NCBI RefSeq assembly: GCF_001050375.1
Contig: NZ_KQ130496.1
Span: 44,722-108,721 of the forward strand
Origin: Catenovulum maritimum
GTDB lineage: Bacteria; Pseudomonadota; Gammaproteobacteria; Enterobacterales; Alteromonadaceae
Reading direction: 5' to 3'
DNA: 64,000 nt
This document shows, one piece after another, positions 50,600 to 60,159 of the stretch; the stretch's first letter is position 1, and each line of letters begins with the position of its first letter. The position numbers were made by a program, and so were the translations under genes. The notes under the pieces are model-generated. The model saw only the letters and a program-made list of their open reading frames with translations, searched no databases and was not told where the DNA came from.

Positions 50600-51076
50600 A
50601 TGAAAAAATTAGTGTTATCAGTAATTTTAACCGGTGCTTCTTTTGGTGCTTTCGCGAATGGTCCTGCTGGATGTGGTTTAGGTACAGCTGTTGTTTTTCA
50701 AAATGCAAATGAATTTCATGAGCATGTATTAGCAGCGACAACAAATGGTACATCAGGTAACCAAACATTTGGTATGACTTCTGGTACTTTAGGTTGTGAA
50801 TCTGCAAATGGTCCTCTAGCAAAAGGTTTAGCTATGTTTTTAAATGAAAACTTAGAACCTTTAGCGGTTGATGTTGCTAAAGGTGAAGGCGAAACTTTAG
50901 CTGCCCTAGCTGATTTAATGGAAATTAAAGCGGAAGATAAAGCTTTATTTAACCAAACAATGAAAGCAAACTTTGATAAAGTTTTTGCTTCTGAATCTGT
51001 AGATGCGACTTTTGCTTATCAAGCAATTGTAGATGTAATGAATCAAGATCAAGTGTTAGTAAAATATTTAGGCTAA
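50600..51076 (+). CDS. Secreted DUF3015 family protein
   Basis: 158 aa with a signal peptide (about 1-19, AFA-NG). The mature start GPAGCGLGTAVVF and two Cys (GCGLG and LGCES) fit DUF3015. Function unknown. It precedes a DUF4105 gene on the same strand, separated by a terminator, so expression may be uncoupled. Confidence 0.85.
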   Translation: MKKLVLSVILTGASFGAFANGPAGCGLGTAVVFQNANEFHEHVLAATTNGTSGNQTFGMTSGTLGCESANGPLAKGLAMFLNENLEPLAVDVAKGEGETLAALADLMEIKAEDKALFNQTMKANFDKVFASESVDATFAYQAIVDVMNQDQVLVKYLG

Positions 51077-51098
51077 TCATCTAGTTTTACATTTGAAT

Positions 51099-51123
51099 AA
51101 AAGGCGGTTTACCGCCTTTTTTT
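51099..51123 (+). terminator. Terminator after the DUF3015 gene
   Basis: AAAAGGCGG-TTTA-CCGCCTTTT plus three further T. It lies 22 nt past the stop. Confidence 0.9.
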
Positions 51124-51140
51124 ATATATGGAAATAGAAA

Positions 51141-52988
51141 TTGAATATTTGCTTAGTTAGGCTGTTTCTCTTAGCTGTCATTGTTTTTAGTCCATCTGTT
51201 TTTTGTCTAGATTTGGCTAAATTATCCCAAGAACGATATTGGTTAGATTTACTTCATTATCACAAGGCCGGCTTTTCAATAAAAAACCAGAGCCAAGTGG
51301 ATGATGAAAATTTTTTCTTAGCCATTAACGGTAAATTTGATCCTCATGCTGAATTATTAGCGACCCTTTCGGCTTTTAAATCGACAAATGAATTATCAAT
51401 TGATAGTAGAGCTCAATGTCGTTTTCCTGCTCGTTTTTATTGGCTTTCAGAAAAAATACCTGAACTTAGGCAATATAAACTGAGTTGCCCCGAGTTCGAC
51501 ACTTGGCAAGCAACCCTTTCTCCAGAAAAAATATATTTAGTGTTTCCGGCTGCATATTTGAATAGCCCTTCATCTATGTATGGACACACTTTATTTAGAG
51601 TTAAAAAGTCAGGGAGCACAAATGCGTTACTTGACTATGCTGTAAATTACGCAGCAAACCCCGATCCAAATGACAATCAACTTGTTTTTAGTTACAAAGG
51701 ACTTGCAGGTAAGTATCCAGGTGTTTTCTCTGTAATGCCTTATTATCAAAAAGTTCAAGAATATGGTGCTTTAGAGAGTCGGGATATATGGGAGTATGAG
51801 TTAGATTTAAAACCTGAAGAAGTGAACCAAATGGTTCGGCACATTTGGGAAATGAAGAACAGTTACATGGATTATTACTTTTTTACCGAGAACTGTGCGT
51901 ATCAATTGTTAAGTATGCTTGATGCCAGTAGCGATAGAATATCTTTAATTCATCATTTTTCATTTAGAGCAATTCCAACAGATACAATCAGGGTTTTAGG
52001 CAGGGCAGGTTTAATAAAATCAACTCAATATCGGCCTTCTACTTTAACTGAAATGGCGAGCCTACAGTCAAATTTAGCGCAGAGTGAAATTGAGTTAGCT
52101 AAACGATTAGTCGAAGAGCAAATATTTAAGCCTGAATTGTTAGGTCGTTATCTAGTAGCAGAGCAAGCCAAAATTTTGGATTTAGCTTATCAGTACAGCC
52201 GGTATTTAGCAGCTAAAAAGAAATCTAAGATCCTGCATTTAGGTGCTCGTTCAATTAAGCTTTTATCAGCAAGAAGTAAATTATCTATAAAAGAGGATGA
52301 GTCAACTGTAGTACCTACACCTAAATATCGAGATGATCAGGGACATGCAACACAAAGAGTTGAAATTGAGTTAGGGAAGCATGTTCAAGATGAGTATTTA
52401 GGTATTAATTATCGTCCAGCTTACCATGATTTATTAGACTTACCTGAGGGTTATATTACGAATTCTAAACTAGAAATGTTTAGTTTTGGGGCAAGGCGCT
52501 ATAGACAAGGTGAGATAAAGCTACAGAATTTTAGTTTTATCGATATTCGCTCATTAACGCCAGTTTCTGGTTTACTCAGCTCTAATTCATGGCAAGTAAA
52601 GTTTGGATTTGAACGAAAGTCTATTCTAGCTAATTACCCTATGTTTAATCTTGCTGCAGGTTACGGAAGAAGCTACAACTTGGCTCTTGGCCAATTAACT
52701 TTCATGTTAAATCTGGATACTTATGCGCATAAAAGATTAGACAAAGGCTACTTTGTTGGAGCTGGCCCACATATCAATTACCTGTATCAAGGTTCTGCTT
52801 TTAGCCTATTAGCAGAATATTCTAAAGTGTTTAACGAGCAAGGAGCAACAAAACACCTTACCACTTATAATTTGGAGCTTGCCTACCATTTGAATAAAGA
52901 ATGGCAACTGAGATTAAACGGGAAGTCGGAGCAAGCAAGTCGTGCTAGTTCGGATACGATTGCGATTGCTTTAGTACACTACTTTTAA
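51141..52988 (+). CDS. DUF4105 (Lnb N-terminal periplasmic domain-like) protein
   Basis: 615 aa starting at TTG 51141, with a signal peptide of about 22 residues. The central part has YLVFPAAYLNSPSSMYGHTLFRV and FFTENCAYQLLSMLD, the NlpC/P60-like His and Cys motifs of DUF4105; the related Lnb enzyme in Gram-positives moves acyl chains on lipoproteins. The C-terminal third (about 400-615) looks like an outer membrane beta-barrel ending in Phe (ALVHYF). Role in Gram-negatives is not known. Confidence 0.8.
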   Translation: MNICLVRLFLLAVIVFSPSVFCLDLAKLSQERYWLDLLHYHKAGFSIKNQSQVDDENFFLAINGKFDPHAELLATLSAFKSTNELSIDSRAQCRFPARFYWLSEKIPELRQYKLSCPEFDTWQATLSPEKIYLVFPAAYLNSPSSMYGHTLFRVKKSGSTNALLDYAVNYAANPDPNDNQLVFSYKGLAGKYPGVFSVMPYYQKVQEYGALESRDIWEYELDLKPEEVNQMVRHIWEMKNSYMDYYFFTENCAYQLLSMLDASSDRISLIHHFSFRAIPTDTIRVLGRAGLIKSTQYRPSTLTEMASLQSNLAQSEIELAKRLVEEQIFKPELLGRYLVAEQAKILDLAYQYSRYLAAKKKSKILHLGARSIKLLSARSKLSIKEDESTVVPTPKYRDDQGHATQRVEIELGKHVQDEYLGINYRPAYHDLLDLPEGYITNSKLEMFSFGARRYRQGEIKLQNFSFIDIRSLTPVSGLLSSNSWQVKFGFERKSILANYPMFNLAAGYGRSYNLALGQLTFMLNLDTYAHKRLDKGYFVGAGPHINYLYQGSAFSLLAEYSKVFNEQGATKHLTTYNLELAYHLNKEWQLRLNGKSEQASRASSDTIAIALVHYF

Positions 52989-53109
52989 AATATACTGTCG
53001 CTAGGGTGTCTTGACGTTTGCTGTACTCAAAAGATCAACACACCCTAATCTAATGCTAGTTCCGGCTCGAATTATAGAACCAGTATGAACAAATAATAGT
53101 TTATCTGTT

Positions 53110-53137
53110 TGACTAAATAGCTCTACAACCTATAATG
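53110..53137 (+). promoter_or_regulatory. rnpB promoter
   Basis: TTGACT (53110-53115) and a perfect TATAAT (53132-53137) are 16 nt apart, placing the start near 53144. Confidence 0.8.
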
Positions 53138-53143
53138 CCCCTC

Positions 53144-53509
<366 letters not shown>

Positions 53510-53536
53510 TTTTCTTTTTTACTTTCTCACTTTTGT

Positions 53537-54433
53537 TCAGCGTTGCCAATGTTGTATAACGGCGAGTGCTGCTTGTTTTATCTCTGGTGTGCTTAGTTCT
53601 GATTGGCTAAGAATTTCTAGTTCTTCAGCTAACTTAGCTGGTGGTGTGGATATTGAGTATAAAATATCTATGGTTTGAGCTAGTTTACTTGTATCTTGGG
53701 CTGCTAAATTTTCCACTATATATGGTGTACTGGTTACTAGATCCGTTACATTTAACAAAGCTTTAAGCGCTTCAATTTGTAAATTCGTATTCTGATGAGC
53801 TAATAGAGGCGAAAGGCGGCTAATAACTTTAGGCTTTACTTCATCTGAGATAGTTTGAGTATGGTAAATTGTCATTATATCAGTCAATACATCGATGTCT
53901 GTTTCTGTGTAACTCGCCTCTGTAACTAAGCCTATATAATAGCTTGTTAATGTCTCATCTTCAGAGCCTGCGCTAGCCAGTAGTTGATAGCCTGCAGATC
54001 TATATATTGGATTTTTTGCATACATCATTTCTAATCCGACTTGCTCACGGTATTGATCGCTAAACTGATAAACCACGTCCAGAATAATCCTTTGTTCAAA
54101 TTCGTCTATATTCGGATTATTTTTAATATAATCCAATAACTGTTCAGGGTTTGCTTTTAGTGCTTGTTTTAGCTTATTGCGGTTTAATGCTCTTAATTTA
54201 ACGTTTGACAATAGGTGGGTTAGATCTGAGGTTGCATCTGGTTTTGCATTAATAAAAGTAGGAAAAGCTATATGAGTATTAATAACCCCAGAGTCTAAGT
54301 TAGTTTGAGTTGTTTGTTGTTGATTTACTTGTACTAAATTATCTGAATTAGAAACATTTGAGCTATGGAAAATAAAGAATAAAAGTAAAAGCGTAAAACT
54401 TATGCATAGTGATGAAATTAGAGTTTTTATCAT
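53537..54433 (-). CDS. Hypothetical helical periplasmic protein
   Basis: 298 aa. One N-terminal hydrophobic segment (about 5-25) is either an anchor or uncleaved signal. The rest is helix-rich with repeats such as ALKANPEQLLDYIKNNP, LAHQNTNLQIEALKALLNVT and LSTPEIKQAALAVIQHW, suggestive of HEAT/ARM-like helical pairs, but I cannot name a family. It is upstream-adjacent on the same strand to a secreted beta-helix protein (53 nt), so they may be cotranscribed. Confidence 0.6.
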   Translation of the reverse strand: MIKTLISSLCISFTLLLLFFIFHSSNVSNSDNLVQVNQQQTTQTNLDSGVINTHIAFPTFINAKPDATSDLTHLLSNVKLRALNRNKLKQALKANPEQLLDYIKNNPNIDEFEQRIILDVVYQFSDQYREQVGLEMMYAKNPIYRSAGYQLLASAGSEDETLTSYYIGLVTEASYTETDIDVLTDIMTIYHTQTISDEVKPKVISRLSPLLAHQNTNLQIEALKALLNVTDLVTSTPYIVENLAAQDTSKLAQTIDILYSISTPPAKLAEELEILSQSELSTPEIKQAALAVIQHWQR

Positions 54434-54486
54434 AGGTATTTTATCTTATTGAGTGCCTGATGTTACCAAGCACTCATATATTAATT

Positions 54487-55449
54487 TTAAGAGCAGTAGG
54501 TACCATTAGTGATATTTAAACTACTACCTTGACGCATAGAGGTGTTTGTTGACGTTGACGCTTTACACTTACTACCGAATAAGTTTAATGTTGCGCCAGT
54601 GACTTTATTCGCTGAATTACTTAAGTGACCAAATGTATACAAATCAGAGCGGGTTTTACCTGATGCAACATTGTGGTTAAAGGTGCCTCTAAAATCGACT
54701 TTTCGTACTAAACCCGGTTCGTTGGTTTTTACCCATCCGAACACGCCATGGCGATAGCTTGAATCATTATCTACAACTGTATTTGTACCTTTAGCAATGA
54801 GCTTGGCATAATTAAATCCGCCCCAACCAAATTGGTAAGGCGCACCAAATTCATTATGGTAAATCTTAAGGTTTTCTACAGTCATTTCCGTTCTATATAC
54901 TTTTACGCTGTCATCAAAGGTATCAATCACTGAGTTACGAATCGATGAGCCGATACCACCACCAAAACCATCCGTTGTGTGGTGGTGATGGACATCGCTG
55001 CCGCTTGCAATACGAGTATAAATATTCACATTATCAACTAACATCACTGAATTATCTGTATCCCCTAAAATGTGAAATTTCTCTGGGTTTCTGCTAGTGA
55101 GTTTTGAAATAGAGACCGTGCAGTTACAATCTGCATAAATTGAGCTTAATTTCTTGCCTTCAACTCCTTTAGCGTCTGCTTGTGACTCCCCAAATAAACC
55201 ATTAGGCGCAATAATTGATGTGCTTCTATTATTGCCTCTAATGACAACATCGTTTGTTCGCCCTTTTAAAATTTGGATATTCGCTTGGAGGGTTTTTCCA
55301 GCAGGAATAACAATTTCATCATAGTCATTATTATCGTCAATAACGATAGTGCCTGTTTGATTTGAGATGGTTAAAGTGCCTCCCGCAATTGCACTTGCAG
55401 ATAAAGATAGTAAGCCAGTTAACAAAGAGGTTTTAATTATATGTTTCAT
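54487..55449 (-). CDS. Secreted right-handed beta-helix protein, candidate polysaccharidase
   Basis: 320 aa with a signal peptide (about 1-22, AIA-GG). The body has regular short strands typical of a parallel beta-helix. A likely active surface is HHHHTTDGFGGGIGSS followed by NSVIDTFDDSVKVYRTEM and FGAPYQFGWGG; the DDxxK and final QxGWG resemble GH49-type dextranase-like beta-helices. This is pattern similarity only. It might act on a marine polysaccharide. An alternative is a non-catalytic adhesin. Confidence 0.6.
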   Translation of the reverse strand: MKHIIKTSLLTGLLSLSASAIAGGTLTISNQTGTIVIDDNNDYDEIVIPAGKTLQANIQILKGRTNDVVIRGNNRSTSIIAPNGLFGESQADAKGVEGKKLSSIYADCNCTVSISKLTSRNPEKFHILGDTDNSVMLVDNVNIYTRIASGSDVHHHHTTDGFGGGIGSSIRNSVIDTFDDSVKVYRTEMTVENLKIYHNEFGAPYQFGWGGFNYAKLIAKGTNTVVDNDSSYRHGVFGWVKTNEPGLVRKVDFRGTFNHNVASGKTRSDLYTFGHLSNSANKVTGATLNLFGSKCKASTSTNTSMRQGSSLNITNGTYCS

Positions 55450-55851
55450 ATTATTCCCGTCATTTTTGTGCAGAAAAGTTATTTTTCATCAATATCTGGT
55501 ATGAATAACAACCAGAGTTTTGCTTTCAAACTCATGCGTAAGCATAAGGAATTACTGATAGTTACTTTTTGGTAACAATTATTCAACCTTTAATACATAG
55601 CTTTACACTACGACCAAAAGTTTAAAATTTGATAAATTTATTAAGGGAAATGTAAGTTAAATCATGTAGATAGGTATTTTTTTTGATTTTTATGAAAATT
55701 TATATCTTTACGTAAGTTTACAATAGGTGGTTAACTTATTAATTTTTAAAGTTAATTATTTTTATGGTTCTCAGGTTTTTTTTATAATACGTAAATTGAG
55801 TTAAGTTTAAAATAAACCTACTCACCCAATTTAGTTTTATATGTATACTGC
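55450..55851. other. AT-rich intergenic region
   Basis: About 400 nt between the beta-helix gene and the pldB-like gene. It is very AT-rich, particularly 55620-55800 with T-runs. It should hold the beta-helix promoter. No gene or RNA is recognised. Confidence 0.5.
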
Positions 55852-56832
55852 TTAATTGCTGGTAAGAAACTCAATTAATTCAAGGATTAGGGGTTCTCTT
55901 ATCCTATCACTTTCCATTAAAATTTCGTGCCGAGCTTCTTTTACTAGCTTTTTAGTTACTTTGCCTTCGGCCAAGCAAGTCCATTCATTTTGCGCATTTA
56001 AACTGACAATTAATTCATTTTCTGCTTGAAGTAAGAAAGTATCACAGCTGAGTGACTTAGCGACTTCTGGTAAGGTTGAGATAAATTTGAGTGCTTGGTA
56101 TAACCAAGTCGTTGTTACGCCACCAAGTGGATATTTGGCCAGTATATCTTGTCCGTGCTCAAACCTATGTAAACTTCGGCATAGGTTATTGTCTTTATAT
56201 TCGTGCCTTTGGTATCCATGCTGACCTATGAAGTAGGGGGCTTCAGGTTTGATGCAGCGAGCAAGCTTATCTGAGATTGAAGCGACCCATTTGGCGCCGA
56301 CTTGAGTTAATGGCCCTGCGTTTATTCCTAGCATAGGCGCCACTAGAACGAGTTTTTTAAGTCCAATTTTATATCTGTGTTGCCAATTTAAAGCAATAGC
56401 AGAGCCCATTGAATGTGCCAAGCAGCATACTTCTTCGTGGTGTTGGAGTAGTTGAGTTGATTCTAATACTGCATTTAAATCGTCAGCAAAATAATCAAAC
56501 TTCTTTACATAGCCTTTTTCGGGATCTTTTAAACTTCTGCTTGATTGACCCTGACCTCTATGATCTATCGTAAATATACTAAAGCCCGCATGAAATAAGT
56601 CGTATGCTAGCTCTTTGTACTTTAGATAGGATTCAACTCGTCCTGGTAATAAGACGATCAGTTTTTTTGAATTTGGGTTTTTGATAAATGCGTAGTGCAG
56701 ATTAATATTATCTTGAGTTTGGTAGACAGATTCGGTTGCAAATTCTTGCCAAAAAGGGTGAATATCTTGGTGCTGAAAAGCTTGCCATTGGGCTTCGCGT
56801 TGGTCTAACGGAAAGTAGTTTGAAAAGCTCAC
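55852..56832 (-). CDS. pldB: PldB-like alpha/beta hydrolase (lysophospholipase L2 type)
   Basis: 326 aa, cytoplasmic or peripheral. Alpha/beta-hydrolase motifs: LLPGRVESYLKY, FTIDHRGQGQSSR, the nucleophile elbow AHSMGS (Ser of x-H-S-x-G), and a late His in KEARHEILME. EKGYVKKFDYFADDLNAVL matches the PldB group, which cleaves lysophospholipids. It stands alone upstream of the ntrC terminator. Confidence 0.85.
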   Translation of the reverse strand: MSFSNYFPLDQREAQWQAFQHQDIHPFWQEFATESVYQTQDNINLHYAFIKNPNSKKLIVLLPGRVESYLKYKELAYDLFHAGFSIFTIDHRGQGQSSRSLKDPEKGYVKKFDYFADDLNAVLESTQLLQHHEEVCCLAHSMGSAIALNWQHRYKIGLKKLVLVAPMLGINAGPLTQVGAKWVASISDKLARCIKPEAPYFIGQHGYQRHEYKDNNLCRSLHRFEHGQDILAKYPLGGVTTTWLYQALKFISTLPEVAKSLSCDTFLLQAENELIVSLNAQNEWTCLAEGKVTKKLVKEARHEILMESDRIREPLILELIEFLTSN

Positions 56833-56896
56833 TCAGTCATTATCTTTTTTAGCTTGGATTAGTTATAGGTTAGCTGATAATCAGGCGGATTTCATT

Positions 56897-56935
56897 AAAT
56901 TTTGAGAGGGTTATTGGGAGATAACCCTCTCAAAA
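56897..56935 (-). terminator. ntrC terminator
   Basis: A perfect 15-bp stem (TTTTGAGAGGGTTAT / ATAACCCTCTCAAAA) with a 6-nt loop just after the ntrC stop, followed by TTTAAT. Confidence 0.85.
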
Positions 56936-56937
56936 GC

Positions 56938-58365
56938 TTAAATATTTAACTCTTTCATCTTACGCGTGATGGTATTTCGCCCCCAACCTAAGCGTTTAGC
57001 GGCTTCTTGTTTATGCCCCATAGTATGGTGCAATGCACGTTTAAGCATTATGGTTTCAAAAATTGCCAGCGCATTATCTAGGATGTCATTTTTGCCTGCA
57101 TTAAGCTCAGCATCAACCCAGTTAGTTAGTTGAGATTGCCAATCACCAGTAATGACTTGAGTTGCTTGATTTGTCGTTGCGCCCGTCGATTCAGCTGATG
57201 TTAAAAGCTCTGGTGGTAAATCGGCAATTAGAATCTCTTGGCCGCTTGCCATAACAGTCAACCAGCGACAAGTATTTTCTAGCTGTCTAACATTACCTGG
57301 CCAAGGTAGATTACTTAAATATTCAGAAGCTTCAACGGATAGACGTTTTTCTTCAACACTCATTTCTTTTGCTGCTTGCTTTAAAAATTGAGCAGCTAAT
57401 TTAGGGATATCTTGACTACGCTCGCACAGCGGTGGTAAATGCACTCGGATTACATTTAAGCGATGAAATAAATCTTCACGGAATTTTCCATCTGCGACCA
57501 GTTTTTCTAAATCTTGATGTGTTGCGGCGATAATTCTGACATCTGCATTAAGCGGTTGTCTGCCACCCACTCGATAAAATTGACCATCAGACAAGACTCG
57601 TAATAAACGTGTTTGCACTTGAAGTGGCATATCACCAATTTCATCTAAGAATAAAGAACCGCCATTTGCTTGTTCAAAGCGTCCTTCTCGAACAGCATTC
57701 GCACCTGTAAATGCCCCTTTTTCATGACCAAATAGTTCTGACTCTATTAGATCGTTCGGGATCGCAGCCATATTTAACGCAATAAAGGTTTTATCTTTTC
57801 TCGGGCTATGTTTATGAAGTGCTCGGGCGACTAATTCTTTACCTGTACCTGATTGACCATTAATAAGTACACTTATGCTAGAGCGAGATAGGCGGCCAAT
57901 CGCGCGAAATACTTCCTGCATCGCAGGCGCTTCGCCAATTATATCGGTAGAAATCGATGAGTCAGAAGGACGATTACGTTTCTTCTTACTATTCTCTTTA
58001 ACGTGCGATAAAGCTCTTTGGGTTAAGCTAACTGCATCGTCTATATCAAATGGTTTAGGTAAATATTCAAATGCACCACTCTGGTAGGCGTTTACAGCAG
58101 AGTCTAAATCAGAGTGGGCAGTCATGATAATGACTGGGATTTCAGCATCGTGTAAATGAACTTGATTCAACAATTCCATACCATCCATTTCTGGCATACG
58201 AATATCTGAAACGATCACATCTGGACTATCCGTTTTTAATGCTTCGAGTAAATCCAGTGGTGATTCGAAGCTTGTATTGCTGATATCAGCAGCGGCTAAT
58301 GCCTTCTCCATTACCCATCTAATTGAGCTGTCATCATCAACAATCCAAACTTTGGTCGCACTCAT
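56938..58365 (-). CDS. glnG: Nitrogen regulation response regulator NtrC
   Basis: NtrC activates sigma-54 promoters under nitrogen limitation. The 475-aa protein has a receiver domain with Asp54 (VSDIRMPEMDG), an AAA+ domain with GQSGTGKE (Walker A), GAFTGA (sigma-54 contact) and GSLFLDEIGD (Walker B), and a Fis-type HTH tail (KQEAAKRLGWGRNTITRKM). It starts 11 nt after ntrB. Confidence 0.98.
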   Translation of the reverse strand: MSATKVWIVDDDSSIRWVMEKALAAADISNTSFESPLDLLEALKTDSPDVIVSDIRMPEMDGMELLNQVHLHDAEIPVIIMTAHSDLDSAVNAYQSGAFEYLPKPFDIDDAVSLTQRALSHVKENSKKKRNRPSDSSISTDIIGEAPAMQEVFRAIGRLSRSSISVLINGQSGTGKELVARALHKHSPRKDKTFIALNMAAIPNDLIESELFGHEKGAFTGANAVREGRFEQANGGSLFLDEIGDMPLQVQTRLLRVLSDGQFYRVGGRQPLNADVRIIAATHQDLEKLVADGKFREDLFHRLNVIRVHLPPLCERSQDIPKLAAQFLKQAAKEMSVEEKRLSVEASEYLSNLPWPGNVRQLENTCRWLTVMASGQEILIADLPPELLTSAESTGATTNQATQVITGDWQSQLTNWVDAELNAGKNDILDNALAIFETIMLKRALHHTMGHKQEAAKRLGWGRNTITRKMKELNI

Positions 58366-58376
58366 AATCTTTTTTC

Positions 58377-59474
58377 CTATAACTCAATCGGTATATATAC
58401 GCTAAATTCTGTATGACCAGGCCAGCTCTCGCAATGGATACGACCTGCATGTTGGTTTACAAGCGTTTGCGCAATTGACAAGCCTAGGCCTGTCCCGTCG
58501 CTTTTAGTGGTGATCATTGGATAAAATAGGGTGTCGCGAATGTGCTCTGGTATGCCAGGGCCATTATCTATTATATTAATGATAGCGACGAGTTTATGTC
58601 GTTGACCACCAATTGTTTCTTGGCTTGCTATTCTTGTTTTAAAAGTAATTTTGCCCTGACCTTGTGCTTGCAAAGCCTGAAAAGCGTTGCGGGCAATATT
58701 TAAAAATGCTTGGTGGATTTGTTCCTCATCCATAATGAAATCAGGGATGCTAGGATCATAATCACGAGCAAAGGTTACTTTGCTATCTTCTGTTTCTAAT
58801 TCTATTAAAGCTCGTACATCTTCAATAATTTTGTGAAGATTGCCTAAACCTCGTTGGGGTAATTTATTTGGCCCAAGTAGTCGATCAACTAAGTTTCTTA
58901 GACGATCGGATTGCGTGATAATAATTTGGGTACATTCTTTTAAGTCATTGTCAGTTAGCATTTTGTCTAGTAACTGAGCTGCACCACGAATGCCACCGAG
59001 TGGATTTTTTATTTCGTGTGCTAAGCCTCTAATTAAATCACGTGAAGCATGCATCTGAGATTGAACAAAACTTTCTTGGCTTACTCTTTTCAACTGATCT
59101 ATGGCGTGAATTTCTACCAAAAGGTAATTATTGCCGTCTTTAATCACTGGGTTAAATGTCAGTTCAGCCATAGAATGCTGTTCATCCAGCGTCACTAAAG
59201 AAACTTCATTATCCGTAAAACCTTGTTGTGTTGGAACTGCTTGTCGGACGCGTTCTAAATCGAGAGAGCTATATCTGAACAATTGATCAAAAGAAAGCTC
59301 ATTTAGGCGTCGAATACTTAAATTGAAAAAGTTTTCTGCAGCAGGATTGGCATACATAACTTTAAGCTCAGCATCTAAAATGAGCATACAGCTACTAATA
59401 TTATTAATAATGATATCGCTAAACACGGCCGCCTCTTTGCTTGGTAATTTTCGCACCAAAAGTGCGCACAGCAC
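58377..59474 (-). CDS. glnL: Nitrogen regulation histidine kinase NtrB
   Basis: NtrB phosphorylates NtrC and is held as phosphatase by PII. 365 aa: a PAS domain (about 20-125), His153 in LAHEIKNPLGGIRGAAQLLD, and the HATPase with GPGIP and TKSDGTGLGLSI. It lacks membrane helices, as expected. A shorter start is possible, since E. coli NtrB has 349 residues. Confidence 0.97.
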   Translation of the reverse strand: MLCALLVRKLPSKEAAVFSDIIINNISSCMLILDAELKVMYANPAAENFFNLSIRRLNELSFDQLFRYSSLDLERVRQAVPTQQGFTDNEVSLVTLDEQHSMAELTFNPVIKDGNNYLLVEIHAIDQLKRVSQESFVQSQMHASRDLIRGLAHEIKNPLGGIRGAAQLLDKMLTDNDLKECTQIIITQSDRLRNLVDRLLGPNKLPQRGLGNLHKIIEDVRALIELETEDSKVTFARDYDPSIPDFIMDEEQIHQAFLNIARNAFQALQAQGQGKITFKTRIASQETIGGQRHKLVAIINIIDNGPGIPEHIRDTLFYPMITTKSDGTGLGLSIAQTLVNQHAGRIHCESWPGHTEFSVYIPIEL

Positions 59475-59516
59475 TATTTTATAGCAATAATAGAAATAAC
59501 TGTAAAATTAGGCAGC

Positions 59517-60065
59517 TTATTTAGCGCCTGAAATCGTTGTTCTATGCATATAAAAAGTTACTGGTTCTGACGATGCAAGAAGTTTGCCGCTATTATCAAG
59601 TAAGTTGACTTTTAGTTCGTGCTCACCTCTATAGACATTATTTATATGGTGAATGAGTTTTTTAGTTGGAGTGTTAATACGAACACCGTCCAGCAATAAC
59701 TCGATATTATACTCATATTCAGGTACTGGCGATAAGCTAATTGCAATTGATAAGTTACCTTGATTGTCTCTTATCGTAGCTTGAGACTTTGGTTGTAAGA
59801 CTTTAATCTTAGGCGTTATGTTTGAGTCTGTTGCAACCGCTTTCGTTTGCGTCTTGGATTGATATTTAGGGAAGGATGATATTTTGGCTTTAACAGAAAT
59901 TTGTTTGGCTCTTTCATCTTTTGGTTGGTCGGTAAAGATTAAGACGCCGTTAGAATCTCGATACATATAGACGTTTTCAGCAGATAAGCAGGGTATCCAA
60001 ATCACTAATAGTAAGCCGAGTAGGCTTGCTTTAAGCTTCATTGCTTCACCTTTAACCAAATTCAA
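59517..60065 (-). CDS. DUF4124 domain protein in the glnA-ntrB interval
   Basis: 182 aa with a signal peptide (about 8-29). The DUF4124 part VYMYRDSNGVLIFTDQPKDERAKQI is a short beta unit; the C-terminal half resembles an Ig-like sandwich (ELLLDGVRINTP, HELKVNLLDNSGKLL). The gene commonly sits between glnA and ntrB in Alteromonadales. Function unknown. A role in nitrogen control is not evident from the sequence. Confidence 0.8.
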   Translation of the reverse strand: MNLVKGEAMKLKASLLGLLLVIWIPCLSAENVYMYRDSNGVLIFTDQPKDERAKQISVKAKISSFPKYQSKTQTKAVATDSNITPKIKVLQPKSQATIRDNQGNLSIAISLSPVPEYEYNIELLLDGVRINTPTKKLIHHINNVYRGEHELKVNLLDNSGKLLASSEPVTFYMHRTTISGAK

Positions 60066-60103
60066 CGTTAGTTTACTTTATGCTGAGAACTAAAAAAATG
60101 CCA

Positions 60104-60134
60104 TAAAAAAAGTCCACCGAAGTGGACTTTTTAT
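60104..60134 (-). terminator. glnA terminator
   Basis: AAAAAGTCCAC-TTCG-GTGGACTTTTT on the minus strand followed by TTTA. It is strong and lies just after glnA, so downstream ntrBC expression may depend on read-through or another promoter. Confidence 0.9.
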
Positions 60135-60159
60135 TTTATTCACTCAATGTGAAGTAAAA

